A stretch of DNA of 53,702 bases from Gemmatimonadota bacterium (GTDB taxonomy: Bacteria; Gemmatimonadota; Gemmatimonadetes; Gemmatimonadales; Gemmatimonadaceae): contig CANHTA010000004.1 in the NCBI GenBank assembly GCA_947463135.1, positions 1 through 53,702 on the forward strand, read 5' to 3'. The notes below the pieces were generated by a model, which was given only the letters and a program-made list of their open reading frames with translations, did no database searches and had not been told where the DNA came from. Position numbers and translations under genes: made by a program. This document shows, piece by piece, positions 17,828 to 26,629 of the stretch (positions are counted from its first letter, which is position 1; each line of letters starts with the position of its first letter).

Positions 17828-18977
17828 GCCGCACAAATTCCTTCATCTCGTCTGGTGTCCCGATGCTGATGCGGCACCAGTCGGTGTACGGCTGAAAGGC
17901 GCGGCCCACGCGGAAGCCGCCGGCCAGGAAATGCTTCTGCAGCTGCTCAACCGGCCGACCCGCGTGGAAGAACACGAAGTTCGTCTGCGACGGCGCCACG
18001 CGGCGGCCGGCTTTGGTGAGCGCGGCGGTGAGCATCGCGCGTCCCTCGCGGTTCTTGGCCTTCACAAACTCCTGATACTCCGTGTCCTGCACGGAGGCCA
18101 GCGCGGCACGCATCCCGAACGTGTTCGGGTTGCCCGTGGAGAACTTCGCCATCTTCTTGATCACATCGGGATGCGCGATGGCGAAACCGATGCGCAGGCC
18201 GGCGAGGGCATGAATCTTGGACGCGGTGCGGGACACGATGATGTTGTGGCCGGCCGTGACCAGGTCCGTCATCGACCGATAGCTCGGGTCGTCAACGAAA
18301 TCGTGATAGGCTTCGTCCACCACCACGAGACAGCGTTTGGCGGTGCTGATGACAAAGTCCCGCATGGCAGACTGCTGATCAAGCACGGCCGTGGGGTTAT
18401 TCGGGTTGCACACAAACACGAGCTTCGTGTTCGCTCCGATCTTCGCGTCCATCGCGGCGAAATCGTGATGCAGCGTGTCGGTGAGTGGCACCTTGTGCAC
18501 CGTCATCCCCATGGACGCGGTGTAATCCGGGAGCTGCTCGAAGGTGGGCCACGGCAGCACCATCTCGCCCCCCTGCATCCCCGTGGCCAGCGCGGCCAGC
18601 GAGAGCACTTCACTGGAGCCTTGGGTGACCAACACCTGCTCGGGCCTCACGCCCACGTGCGTGGCGTAGGCCCCGGTGAGCTCCCGCATGGCGGGCGGAT
18701 CGTAGTGCGGATGCTCTCCCCACGCGTTCATGATCGCGTCTTTGGCCTTGGGGGACATCCCGAACGGATTCTCGTTAAAACACAACCGGATGGGACCGGC
18801 GGCTCGGCGCTGGGTGGTGATATCGCGCGCGAGTTGTGCCAGCACCTCGCTATACGACGCGCCACCCAACACCCGCGCGGCATCGAGGGCGGGGAGCAGT
18901 CCGGGGAGCGCCACCGTGGCGCCCACGCCGATACCGCTGTTGATCAACCATTGACGTCGGGACACGCTGTCAGACAT
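17805..18977 (-). CDS. Tat-exported HisC-like PLP aminotransferase
   Basis: 390 aa from the ATG at 18977, giving a twin-arginine signal (SRRQWLINSG followed by an Ala/Gly/Leu stretch). The mature part is a class I/II, histidinol-phosphate-aminotransferase-like enzyme: CFNENPFGMSPKA, the CNPNNPTAV segment that contacts PLP, VVDEAYHDFVDD, and SRTASKIHALAGLRIGF with the Schiff-base Lys. Tat transport fits an enzyme exported folded with its cofactor. No other his gene is near, so a role in histidine synthesis is unlikely; a periplasmic amino-acid transaminase is a better guess. Its 3' end overlaps the GxxExxY gene, and it is divergent from the membrane-protein gene at 19073. Confidence 0.88.
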   Translation of the reverse strand: MSDSVSRRQWLINSGIGVGATVALPGLLPALDAARVLGGASYSEVLAQLARDITTQRRAAGPIRLCFNENPFGMSPKAKDAIMNAWGEHPHYDPPAMRELTGAYATHVGVRPEQVLVTQGSSEVLSLAALATGMQGGEMVLPWPTFEQLPDYTASMGMTVHKVPLTDTLHHDFAAMDAKIGANTKLVFVCNPNNPTAVLDQQSAMRDFVISTAKRCLVVVDEAYHDFVDDPSYRSMTDLVTAGHNIIVSRTASKIHALAGLRIGFAIAHPDVIKKMAKFSTGNPNTFGMRAALASVQDTEYQEFVKAKNREGRAMLTAALTKAGRRVAPSQTNFVFFHAGRPVEQLQKHFLAGGFRVGRAFQPYTDWCRISIGTPDEMKEFVRLIPGALA

Positions 18978-19060
18978 GGGAGGCTCGGCGGGAGCGGGAG
19001 AGTGGGGGCGGCGTACCGTGGTGCATGGCGTGCTGGGTACGAGTACCATACGGTCTTCGC

Positions 19061-19066
19061 TATCTT
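19061..19066 (+). promoter_or_regulatory. Candidate -10 element, leaderless start
   Basis: TATCTT lies 6 nt before the ATG at 19073. The placement supports that start codon rather than the in-frame one at 19025 and suggests a leaderless transcript. Confidence 0.4.
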
Positions 19067-19072
19067 TCCGCG

Positions 19073-20071
19073 ATGTCTGCTGCCCGATGGCTGGTTACGG
19101 TTGTCTCGTTTGCCGCCATGGTGGGGGTATCGGCGTGGGTGGTGGCCTCGCACTGGCCGGCTGGGGGGATGCCCTGGTTGGCGTGGCCGGTGCATGCGGC
19201 GGCGCTGGCCACGGTCACGGCCGAGATCGTGACGCGCGCGCTCAAAATCCAGGCGTCGGCGCGGGCCTGTGGGATTCCGCTGCGCTTCGGGACCGCGGCG
19301 CGTGTGTGCCTGGCCGGTGACTTTGCGGCCGCCATTACGCCGGCCCGGTCGGGGGCGGAGCCCTCGCGCTTTCTGGTGTTAGCGGAGAGTGGAACCGGCG
19401 CAGCGGGGCGCGTCTTAGTCCTGTTTCTCGAGCTCTTTCTCGAGATGTGGTCGTTGGTGCTGGTGTGTACGGTGCTGGCGCTGTTATTCGCGGGGCGCGG
19501 CGCGTCGGTGGCGGGGCTCCTTGGTCTGGTGGGCGGCTATAGCGGCTTTGTGCTGGGCGTCGGTGCCGTGGCGCTGGTGCTCTCCAAGCGCAATGCCCAT
19601 GGACCGCCACCGCGGTGGGCGCAGCGCGTGGGGTTGTCGGCGGGTCGATGGCGTGTAGTGCAGCGGACGCTGCGAGCGCTGCGCGGGTCGGTACAGTCGC
19701 TGCGCCGCGCCGATCCGGGGTTGATGCTGCTGGCCTTCACGGGCTCGGTGCTGCATGTGCTGTGTAAGGTGGCCACGCTTCCGATTCTGGTGTTTCTGGG
19801 CGATCCCTCGTTCCCGCTCACCATGGACGCGCTGGCGCCGCTCGTGTTGTGGCCCCTGGCGTTGTTTTACGGGGGCGTGGTGGTGCCCGCCCCCGGGGGC
19901 GGCGGTTTTATCGAAGGAGCGTTCGCGCTCACGCTGGGTCCGGCCATCCCGGCGGGGATCTTTGCCGCCGCGCTGCTCTGGTGGCGGTTTTACACGTTTT
20001 ATCTCTATCTCCTCGTTGGCGGGGTAGCGGCGGGCGATGCGGCCCTACGTGCCCTGCGGCGTCCCACCTGA
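19073..20071 (+). CDS. LPG-synthase-TM / UPF0104 family integral membrane protein
   Basis: 332 aa from the ATG at 19073. It is highly hydrophobic with about eight predicted membrane segments. Two signatures match the lysylphosphatidylglycerol-synthase membrane-domain family: AAITPARSGAEPSRFLVL near residue 85 and the PAPGGGGFIEGAF loop near residue 270. Stand-alone members without the C-terminal aminoacyl-transfer domain are thought to be lipid flippases or lipid-modification partners; the substrate is unknown here. It is followed after 4 bp by an EamA transporter gene, so the two are co-transcribed. Confidence 0.82.
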   Translation: MSAARWLVTVVSFAAMVGVSAWVVASHWPAGGMPWLAWPVHAAALATVTAEIVTRALKIQASARACGIPLRFGTAARVCLAGDFAAAITPARSGAEPSRFLVLAESGTGAAGRVLVLFLELFLEMWSLVLVCTVLALLFAGRGASVAGLLGLVGGYSGFVLGVGAVALVLSKRNAHGPPPRWAQRVGLSAGRWRVVQRTLRALRGSVQSLRRADPGLMLLAFTGSVLHVLCKVATLPILVFLGDPSFPLTMDALAPLVLWPLALFYGGVVVPAPGGGGFIEGAFALTLGPAIPAGIFAAALLWWRFYTFYLYLLVGGVAAGDAALRALRRPT

Positions 20072-20075
20072 CGCG

Positions 20076-21065
20076 ATGTCCACTTCCACCGGCGCACGCC
20101 CCCTCACCGCTCCTGCTCCCGCGGCCCCGCCTGCGGGGCATGCGGCTCCCGACATGGTCAGCCGATGGCGGCTGATGGCGGGGTTTCTGGTGATCTACAT
20201 CGTGTGGGGATCGACGTATCTGGCCATTCACTGGGGGGTGGAAACGATTCCCCCGTTCGGGATGGGCGCGATCCGTTTTCTGTCAGCTGGCACGTTGTTG
20301 TATGTATGGTGCCGCTTTCGTGGCGCTAAAAAGCCAACATTTGCGCAATGGAAAGCCTCGGCCGTGGTTGGCGCGCTCCTGCTCTTCATCGGCAACGGGG
20401 CCGTCTCCTGGGCCAGCCAACGCGTCTCCTCTGGGCTGAGCTCCGTGCTCGTGGCCACCGTCCCGCTCTGGCTGGTGCTGTGCGAACGCTGGCAGGGGAA
20501 GCGCCCCGATCTGCTCAAGGTCATCGGCGTCCTCATTGGCCTCGTCGGGGTGGTGCTGCTGGTCATGCCCACCGGAACGGCCGCCGCCACCGTGGACCCG
20601 CTTGGCGCGGTGGTCCTGGCCATGGGCTCCCTCTCCTGGACCATTGGCTCGCTCTACTCGCGCACCGCCAGACAGTCCCCCACGCCGGCGCTCGCGATTG
20701 CCATGCAAATGCTGGTGGGCGGCGCGCTGCTACTCCTGCTCTCGCTCGCCTTAGGCGAGTGGACCGCCGACCTCCACGTGAGCGCCCGCTCGGTGGCGTC
20801 GTTGCTGTATCTAATTGTGTTCGGCTCGCTGATCGGCTTCAGCACCTACATGTGGCTGCTGCGCGTGGCGAGCCCCACCGCCGTGGGCACGTATGCCTAC
20901 GTGAACCCCGCGGTGGCCGTGCTCCTTGGCGTGCTCATGGCGGGTGAACGGCTCCCGGCGCGCGCGGCGGTCGCCATGACCGTCATCCTCGGCGGCGTGG
21001 CGATGGTCAGCCTCGCCGGGGGTGGGGCCAAACGCATGGTGTCGGCGGTTCGCCGTACGCGGTAA
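20076..21065 (+). CDS. EamA / DMT-superfamily transporter
   Basis: 329 aa from the ATG at 20076, 4 bp after the previous stop. A Pro/Ala-rich cytoplasmic N-terminus of about 25 residues precedes ten predicted membrane helices arranged as two EamA repeats. Visible family marks are IVWGSTYLAIHWGVETIPPF in the first repeat and GSLIGFSTYMWLLRVASP followed by YAYVNPAVAVLLGVLMAGE in the second. Members export metabolites, amino acids or drugs across the inner membrane. The substrate cannot be told from sequence. Confidence 0.93.
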   Translation: MSTSTGARPLTAPAPAAPPAGHAAPDMVSRWRLMAGFLVIYIVWGSTYLAIHWGVETIPPFGMGAIRFLSAGTLLYVWCRFRGAKKPTFAQWKASAVVGALLLFIGNGAVSWASQRVSSGLSSVLVATVPLWLVLCERWQGKRPDLLKVIGVLIGLVGVVLLVMPTGTAAATVDPLGAVVLAMGSLSWTIGSLYSRTARQSPTPALAIAMQMLVGGALLLLLSLALGEWTADLHVSARSVASLLYLIVFGSLIGFSTYMWLLRVASPTAVGTYAYVNPAVAVLLGVLMAGERLPARAAVAMTVILGGVAMVSLAGGGAKRMVSAVRRTR

Positions 21066-21080
21066 ACCGCAGCCGGTGAA

Positions 21081-21094
21081 TCCCCACGTGGGGA
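21081..21094. promoter_or_regulatory. Perfect 14-bp palindrome
   Basis: TCCCCACGTGGGGA is fully self-complementary. It lies 15 bp after the EamA stop and 18 bp before a TAACCT hexamer (21112-21117) upstream of the small membrane-protein gene. It could be an operator or the base of a termination hairpin. Confidence 0.35.
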
Positions 21095-21134
21095 CGTCGC
21101 GTACAACACGCTAACCTCATTTCCGGAGTGGCCT

Positions 21135-21497
21135 GTGCGCACCCACATCAAAATCGTTGGCATTGTCAACCTCATGTACAGTGCGCTCGGCGTACTCGGC
21201 GCCGCAGGTGTGCTGTTCGGCGGCATTCTCGGCTCGCTGGCCACCTTCAACCCAATCGTGCTGCTGCTGGGCACGGTCACCAGCGTGCTCGTCGCCGCCG
21301 TGATGGGCGCCGTGAGTCTCTTCGGGTTGCTGGCCGGCTTCGCCCTGCTCAACCATCAGCAGTGGGCGCGGTACGTCATCTTGGTGGTGTCGGCGTTCCG
21401 TCTCTTCCGGTGGCCGTGGGGCACCGCGTTTGGTGGCTACTCGATATGGGTGCTCACGCACCAGGACACCCGTCGGCTCTTCGAGCTCAGGTCGTAA
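21135..21497 (+). CDS. Small hypothetical membrane protein
   Basis: 120 aa from a GTG at 21135 with GGAG about 8 nt upstream. Three or four hydrophobic segments cover most of the length (residues 8-33, 40-70, 80-105), and the end is short and charged (HQDTRRLFELRS). No family is recognised with confidence; small proteins of this look are common near transporters. It follows the EamA gene by 69 bp and has its own possible -10 (TAACCT), so it may be transcribed separately. Confidence 0.7.
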   Translation: MRTHIKIVGIVNLMYSALGVLGAAGVLFGGILGSLATFNPIVLLLGTVTSVLVAAVMGAVSLFGLLAGFALLNHQQWARYVILVVSAFRLFRWPWGTAFGGYSIWVLTHQDTRRLFELRS

Positions 21498-21588
21498 CGC
21501 CCCCAACAGGCGCGTTGCCGCGCGTTGCGTCGCGGCCTTCGGGGCACGGTTCCGCACCACCGTGCTGGCGTGCGCCGCGGCCAAGCGG

Positions 21589-21594
21589 TAGCGT
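21589..21594 (+). promoter_or_regulatory. Candidate -10 element, leaderless start
   Basis: TAGCGT lies 6 nt before the ATG at 21601. It is a weaker hexamer than the others, but is placed identically. Confidence 0.3.
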
Positions 21595-21600
21595 GCGGGT

Positions 21601-23730
21601 ATGACTGTCGCCACACCCGTCAGGTCAGACGACCGCACGCCGCCCCGCGTGCTGCCCCCGCACTTGTCACCTGCGCAGCGGACCGCGCTGGCCACCTTTG
21701 CCCCGTGCGTGCTGCACGGGGCGCCGCCAAGCACGGAGTCGCTCGCTGACCTCGTGGCGCGGTGCGATGCGCGGCTGGAGCGACTGCCTGCGCACCGTCG
21801 CGCCCAATTGGGGATGGCGCTTACCGTGCTCAACGCGCGATTGGCGGTGCTTCTGGGGCTGGGTACGCTGTCTCGTTTTGCAACGCTCCCTGCCGATCTG
21901 CAGGCGCGCTGTTTCGCGCGCTGGTTGAGCTCGCCTTTGGCGCCACTGCGCTCCGCCTCGCATTCGGTGCGCCGGTTGGTTTTGGCCGTGCATTATGCCC
22001 GCCCTGAAGTGGCGCAGGCCATTGGATACGCCGGACCTATGCACCAGCGCGTGCCGCGTGTGCCCTGGGAGGGGCCGCTTCCCGGCGAGCCGCGGGACGA
22101 TGAACCGGTGGCCCGCGGCCTGCTGGCGTTGCCCACCCGGTTGGCCCCCACGCCGGTGCCGCGCGGTGTGGTGACGGCCACGGCGCTGCACGCCGATGTG
22201 CAGCGTACTGCCGATGTGGTGGTGATTGGTACCGGAGCCGGTGGCGCCGTGACCGCCGCCCGATTGGCTGAAGCGGGCTTCGATGTGGTGATGCTGGAGT
22301 CGGGCGCCTACCGATCGGGCGCTGATTTTGATGAGCGTGAAGCCGAACTCACCGAACAGCTGTACGCCGATGGGGCCCTGCGCACCACCGATGACGCGTC
22401 GGTGGCGTTGGTGCAGGGCGACACGGTTGGTGGCTCCACCACCGTGAATTGGATGATCATGCTCCGCACCCCCGACTTTGTGTTGGAGCAATGGGCGGCC
22501 GAGCATGGAGTGTACGGCATGCTGCCGCAGGACATGCGGGCGGTGTTCGAGCGCGTGGAGCGGGAGGTGCATGCGACGGCGGTGCCGGAGGATGCCCATT
22601 CGGCGAACAACCGTATTCTGCTGGACGGTGCGCGTGCGCTGGGGTGGAAGGTTTCAACCGCCAACATCAATGCGGCCCGCTGCGTGCGCTGCGGCTTTTG
22701 CGGCGTGGGCTGTCGGCATGACGCCAAGCAGTCCACGCTGGTGACGTTCGTACCGCGTGCACTGGCCGCGGGTGCCACGCTGTATGCCGATGCGTTCGTT
22801 AACCGGATCGAGGTGCGCGAGCGCGACACCGGCTCGGGGACGCCGCCGCTCAAGCGTGTGCATGCGACGGTGCGCGACGCGCACTCGGGGCGGGCGGCGC
22901 GCACGCTCACCATTGACGCGCCCATCGTGGTGGTGGCCGGCGGCGCGATCGGCACTCCGGCATTGCTGCAACGTTCGGGACTCGGTGGCGGTGGCGTAGG
23001 ACATTGGCTGCGTCTCCATCCCACCACGGCCGTGTGGGGTCGCTACGACCGGGAGATCGTCACGAGCACCGGCATTCCGCTCACCACCATGTGTGACGAA
23101 CATCTTCGTTGGCGCGGCACCGACTACGGCTTCTGGATTGAAACACCGCCCATGCACCCCTCCTTTACGGCGGCGGCCATGCCCGGGTTCGGTGCACCGC
23201 ACAGTGCCTTGATGTCGTCGTTCAATCAGCTGGGTGTGCTCATTGGCCTCACGCGCGACGGGGCCGAGCGCACGCGGTCAAGCGGACGGGTGCGGGTGAA
23301 TCGCCGTGGTGAGACGTCCATTACGTACGCGCTCACGCCGGAGGATCAACGGCGGGTGCGCGCGTCCTTGTCGGCCACGGCGCAGCTCCATTTCGCCGCC
23401 GGTGCGCGTGAGGTTGGGACGATGCACACGCGGCCCCTTGTGGTGCGATCGGCGGCGGAGGTGGGGCGGTTGGAAGAGGGAGCGGTCGGTCCGAACCACA
23501 TCGGGCTCTTCTCGGCCCACGTGAACGGCACCTGTCGCATGGGGACCAACCCGGCTACGTCGGGGGCCACGCCTGACGGTGAGCGGCACGGCGTGCGCGG
23601 GCTGTACATTTCCGATGGCTCGTTGCTCCCCACGGCGCTTGGTGTGAACCCACAGGAAACGATCATGTCGATCGCGACCGTGCTCGCCGAGCGCATGGTG
23701 GCGCGACATGCGGCCATGACCCGCCGTTAG
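21601..23730 (+). CDS. GMC-family oxidoreductase with N-terminal helical domain and Cys cluster
   Basis: 709 aa. Residues about 20-130 form a helical domain resembling the gluconate-dehydrogenase small-subunit/alcohol-oxidase N-terminal region. The FAD-binding GMC core begins near residue 203 (VVVIGTGAGGAVTAARLAEAGF, a GxGxxG fingerprint), with GDTVGGSTTVNWMIMLRTP near 280. The C-terminal GMC domain ends in GLYISDGSLLPTALGVNPQET, and HVNGTCRMG supplies active-site residues. A cysteine cluster, CVRCGFCGVGC near residue 360, is the kind found in long-chain-alcohol oxidase and choline-dehydrogenase-like members. The start lies 6 nt after a TAGCGT hexamer. Likely an alcohol or sugar oxidoreductase; substrate unknown. 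Confidence 0.88.
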   Translation: MTVATPVRSDDRTPPRVLPPHLSPAQRTALATFAPCVLHGAPPSTESLADLVARCDARLERLPAHRRAQLGMALTVLNARLAVLLGLGTLSRFATLPADLQARCFARWLSSPLAPLRSASHSVRRLVLAVHYARPEVAQAIGYAGPMHQRVPRVPWEGPLPGEPRDDEPVARGLLALPTRLAPTPVPRGVVTATALHADVQRTADVVVIGTGAGGAVTAARLAEAGFDVVMLESGAYRSGADFDEREAELTEQLYADGALRTTDDASVALVQGDTVGGSTTVNWMIMLRTPDFVLEQWAAEHGVYGMLPQDMRAVFERVEREVHATAVPEDAHSANNRILLDGARALGWKVSTANINAARCVRCGFCGVGCRHDAKQSTLVTFVPRALAAGATLYADAFVNRIEVRERDTGSGTPPLKRVHATVRDAHSGRAARTLTIDAPIVVVAGGAIGTPALLQRSGLGGGGVGHWLRLHPTTAVWGRYDREIVTSTGIPLTTMCDEHLRWRGTDYGFWIETPPMHPSFTAAAMPGFGAPHSALMSSFNQLGVLIGLTRDGAERTRSSGRVRVNRRGETSITYALTPEDQRRVRASLSATAQLHFAAGAREVGTMHTRPLVVRSAAEVGRLEEGAVGPNHIGLFSAHVNGTCRMGTNPATSGATPDGERHGVRGLYISDGSLLPTALGVNPQETIMSIATVLAERMVARHAAMTRR

Positions 23731-23795
23731 CCCGCCAATCTGCGCTCTGTTCGCTGCGTCCTTGCCGTGCCTGTCCTTCGACCATCAACACCCGT

Positions 23796-24404
23796 ATGAG
23801 TAAAGGAGAGAAGAAACGTCGTCGTGCGCTTGATGCGTACGCCACACTGCAGCGTGCCGCCTCAATGGCTGCGGTGCACGTTGAGCAGGCGGTGCATCCC
23901 TTCGGGCTGTCGGCGTCGCAGTTTGGCGTGCTGGAAACGCTGGAGACGCGTGGGCCCGCGCATCAGCAGGAGCTGGCTGTGGCGCTGGGACGCAGTAAAG
24001 CGCAGATGACGGCGATTATCGATGCCCTTGAGGCTCGCGGTGCCGTGCGCCGTGAGCGGCATGCTACCGACCGACGGTTCATCACGGTGTTTCTCACCGA
24101 TGCGGGGCGTGAGCTGTTGGTTCAGACGGCGCCGGCACGCAGTGATGCGATTGTTGACATCATGCGCGAACTGAGCGGCGACCAGCGCGTGCGCTTGGCA
24201 CGGCTCTGTCGGCGCCTGCTGCGTGTGCTGGATCCGGATCAGTCCAAAGAACCGGACGATGACACGGCTGATGACGTGCATGATGACACGGCCGATGACG
24301 CGCCGGATGACACGTTGGATGACCGTCCGGACGAACCGGACGCCCGTTCCCACAACGCGCCGGACACGCCGGCGGTTGCGACACCACTTTCTTCTCTCTC
24401 GTAA
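23796..24404 (+). CDS. MarR-family regulator with Asp-rich repeat tail
   Basis: 202 aa. Residues about 10-150 are a winged-helix MarR domain: LSASQFGVLETLETRG, the recognition-helix region QQELAVALGRSKAQMTAIIDALEARG, and the wing ERHATDRRFITVFLTDAG. Unusually, a tail of about 50 residues follows, containing three tandem 8-residue repeats (DDTADDVH, DDTADDAP, DDTLDDRP; DNA 24258-24329). The tail is strongly acidic, and normal MarR proteins end near residue 150. The aminotransferase gene begins 3 bp after its stop, so the regulator probably controls that operon. The inducer is unknown. Confidence 0.9.
   Translation: MSKGEKKRRRALDAYATLQRAASMAAVHVEQAVHPFGLSASQFGVLETLETRGPAHQQELAVALGRSKAQMTAIIDALEARGAVRRERHATDRRFITVFLTDAGRELLVQTAPARSDAIVDIMRELSGDQRVRLARLCRRLLRVLDPDQSKEPDDDTADDVHDDTADDAPDDTLDDRPDEPDARSHNAPDTPAVATPLSSLS
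24258..24329 (+). repeat. Three 24-bp in-frame repeats in MarR tail
   Basis: Units at 24258-24281, 24282-24305 and 24306-24329 each begin GATGACACG and encode DDT-x-DD-xx. They are in frame with the MarR gene and have the look of a slippage-prone minisatellite. Confidence 0.85.
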
Positions 24405-24407
24405 TCG

Positions 24408-25574
24408 ATGGCCGGACGCCACTTTCTCCAGATCCCCGGACCCACTCCGGTTCCCGACCGATTACAGCGCGCGATGCACCGGGCGATGGAGGATCATCGC
24501 TCGTCGGCCTTTCCGGCGCTCACGCGATCGATTCTCTCGCGACTCCCGCAGGTGGTCCACCAAACCGACGGTGAGGCGTTTGTCTTTCCGGCCACCGGCA
24601 GCGCGATGTGGGAAGCCGCGCTGGTGAACACGGTGAATCCCGGTGCGCGGTTGTTGGCGGTGCGTTTTGGACAGTTCTCGCACTTGTTCATCCACACGGC
24701 GCGTGCGCTGGGCTATCAGGTGGATGTGATTGAAGAGCCGTGGGGGGAAGTTGCGGATCCTGCGCGCATTGAAGCCGCGCTGGCGGCCGATACGGCCCAT
24801 GAGATTCAGGGTGTGCTGTTAGTGCACAACGAAACCGCCACCGGCGTAACGAGCAACGTGGCGGCCGTGCGGGCCGCGATCAATCGGGCGCACCATCCGG
24901 CACTGCTGTTTGTTGATGGGGTGAGTTCGATTGCCAGCTTGGACTTCCAGTTTGATACGTGGGGCGTGGACTGTGCCATTACCGGCACACAAAAGGGGTT
25001 CATGCTTCCGGCGGGACTTGGCATTCTGTACATGAGCACCAAGGCGCTGGCGCGTGTGGATGCGTGCACCATGCCGCGCGCGTACTTCGACCTGCGACCC
25101 ATGCGCACCAACAACGCGCAAGGGTACTTTCCCAGCACACCCGCGTTGTCGTTGTTGTACGGTCTCGATGAAGCGCTCACGATGCTGCTTGAGGAAGGCA
25201 TGGAGGCTGTGGCCGCGCGTCATCGTTTTCTGGCCAACGGCGTGCGGGCCGCGGTGGCGGCGTGGGGGCTCTCGCCATGCGCCAAGCGTGTGGAGATTGC
25301 GTCTGATTCGCTCACGGCCGTGATGGTGCCCGAGGGGCACGATGCACGGCAGGTCATTGAGCTGGCCTTCACCCGCTACGACGTGTCGTTGGGGTCGGGA
25401 CTCAGCGAAGTGGCGGGGAAGCTGTTTCGTATTGGTCACCTGGGCGACACCAACAGCCTCACGCTCGCCGGCGCACTGTCGGGTGTGGAGATGGCGTTGT
25501 GCGACGCAGGGATTCCGGTCACGCTTGGCAGCGGTGTCGGTGCCGCGCTGTCGCAGTGGCGTGTGACGGCATGA
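24408..25574 (+). CDS. Serine/alanine-glyoxylate-type aminotransferase
   Basis: 388 aa, class V PLP aminotransferase of the alanine-glyoxylate / serine-glyoxylate / serine-pyruvate group. Visible marks are FLQIPGPTPVPDRLQ at the N-terminus, FPATGSAMWEAALVN, VHNETATGVTSNV, LFVDGVSSIASLDF and ITGTQKGFMLPAGLG, which carries the PLP-binding Lys, then RTNNAQGYFPSTPA. Members move the amino group of serine or alanine to glyoxylate. The neighbouring hydroxyacid dehydrogenase overlaps its stop (ATGA), which favours serine as donor: serine to hydroxypyruvate, then to glycerate. It is downstream of the MarR gene by 3 bp. Confidence 0.92.
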   Translation: MAGRHFLQIPGPTPVPDRLQRAMHRAMEDHRSSAFPALTRSILSRLPQVVHQTDGEAFVFPATGSAMWEAALVNTVNPGARLLAVRFGQFSHLFIHTARALGYQVDVIEEPWGEVADPARIEAALAADTAHEIQGVLLVHNETATGVTSNVAAVRAAINRAHHPALLFVDGVSSIASLDFQFDTWGVDCAITGTQKGFMLPAGLGILYMSTKALARVDACTMPRAYFDLRPMRTNNAQGYFPSTPALSLLYGLDEALTMLLEEGMEAVAARHRFLANGVRAAVAAWGLSPCAKRVEIASDSLTAVMVPEGHDARQVIELAFTRYDVSLGSGLSEVAGKLFRIGHLGDTNSLTLAGALSGVEMALCDAGIPVTLGSGVGAALSQWRVTA

Positions 25575-26569
25575 CACCACCATTCGGGGACACGAAAAAC
25601 ATTCGGGTGGTTGTCACGCGGAAAATGCCGGCCGCCGTTGAGGCGGAGATTGCGGCCCGCTACGATGCCCTGTTTAACAAAACCGACGTGGCGTTGGCTC
25701 CCACGCAATTACAGCAGGTGCTGCAGCAGGCGGACATCGTGATGACCACCGTGACTGACCGGTGGAGCGAAGAGATTCTGAGCAGCCCCGGCATCCGTGC
25801 GAAGATGCTGTGCAATGTGGGGGTGGGGGTGAATCACATTCACGTGGCTGCGGCGAAGCGTGCCGGTCTGACCATCAGCAACACCCCGGATGTGGTGACC
25901 GATGACACCGCCGATATTGCAATTGCACTGATGCTGATGACGATGCGTCGTTTGGGCGAGGGCGAGCGTCATGTGCGCACGGGAGCGTGGGGCGGATTGC
26001 GTCCGACGTTTATGTTGGGTCGCACGTTGCGCGGAAAGACGCTGGGCATTGTGGGCTACGGCCGGATCGGTCGCGCGGTGGCGCGCCAAGCGGCGGCGGC
26101 CTTTGATATGAAGATCGTCTACTATGCGCCGCGTGATCCGCGCATTGATGACCCCGCCACGGCGGGACCGGCAGGTGCCGAACGGATGGACTCGCTGGAG
26201 GCGCTCTTGGCGCGTGCCGATGTGGTGTCGTTGCACTGCCCGGCCACGCCGGAAACACGACATCTCATGAATGCACGGACATTGGCGTTGATGCCGGAGC
26301 ATGCGTATCTCGTGAACACGGCGCGCGGTGATGTGGTGGACGAAGCGGCGCTGGCATCCGTGCTGAAAGCGCGGGCCATTGCAGGGGCGGGGCTTGATGT
26401 GTACGAGTTTGAGCCCAGCGTAACGGCTGAACTCAAGGAGCTGGAGAACGTGGTGTTGTTGCCACACCTTGGCAGCGCCACGGTGGAAACCCGCACCAAC
26501 ATGGGGATGCGTGCGTTGTCCAATCTCGACCAGTTCGTCCAAACCGGTACTGTGACCGACCTCGTCTAG
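25571..26569 (+). CDS. D-2-hydroxyacid dehydrogenase (hydroxypyruvate/glyoxylate reductase type)
   Basis: 332 aa from the ATG at 25571, overlapping the aminotransferase stop by 4 bp; an in-frame start at 25499 would lie within that gene. Family marks are LCNVGVGVNHIHVAAAKRAG, the NAD-binding GIVGYGRIGRAVARQAAAF-type segment near residue 157, the catalytic Arg in SLHCPATPETRHLMNA, NTARGDVVDEAAL, the Glu in DVYEFEPSV, and the catalytic His in LLPHLGSAT. It reduces hydroxypyruvate or glyoxylate with NAD(P)H in family members of this type, which fits its position after a serine-glyoxylate-type aminotransferase. Confidence 0.92.
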   Translation: MTPPFGDTKNIRVVVTRKMPAAVEAEIAARYDALFNKTDVALAPTQLQQVLQQADIVMTTVTDRWSEEILSSPGIRAKMLCNVGVGVNHIHVAAAKRAGLTISNTPDVVTDDTADIAIALMLMTMRRLGEGERHVRTGAWGGLRPTFMLGRTLRGKTLGIVGYGRIGRAVARQAAAAFDMKIVYYAPRDPRIDDPATAGPAGAERMDSLEALLARADVVSLHCPATPETRHLMNARTLALMPEHAYLVNTARGDVVDEAALASVLKARAIAGAGLDVYEFEPSVTAELKELENVVLLPHLGSATVETRTNMGMRALSNLDQFVQTGTVTDLV

Positions 26570-26629
26570 CCGGCGGTGGGAGTGCGCGCGCCGTTGTTTT
26601 CAAGCCGTGCCCCGCGCTCCCCCGCTGCT

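Noticed and set aside
17805-18977. Histidine biosynthesis hisC
   Set aside because: The Tat signal and the absence of other his genes argue against a biosynthetic role.
17736-19232. 498-codon plus-strand frame opposite the aminotransferase
   Set aside because: It shadows a well-supported PLP enzyme on the minus strand and has no recognisable motif.
26578-26621. Terminator hairpin after the hydroxyacid dehydrogenase gene
   Set aside because: Only about 9 bp with a wobble pair and a 26-nt loop; too weak to call.
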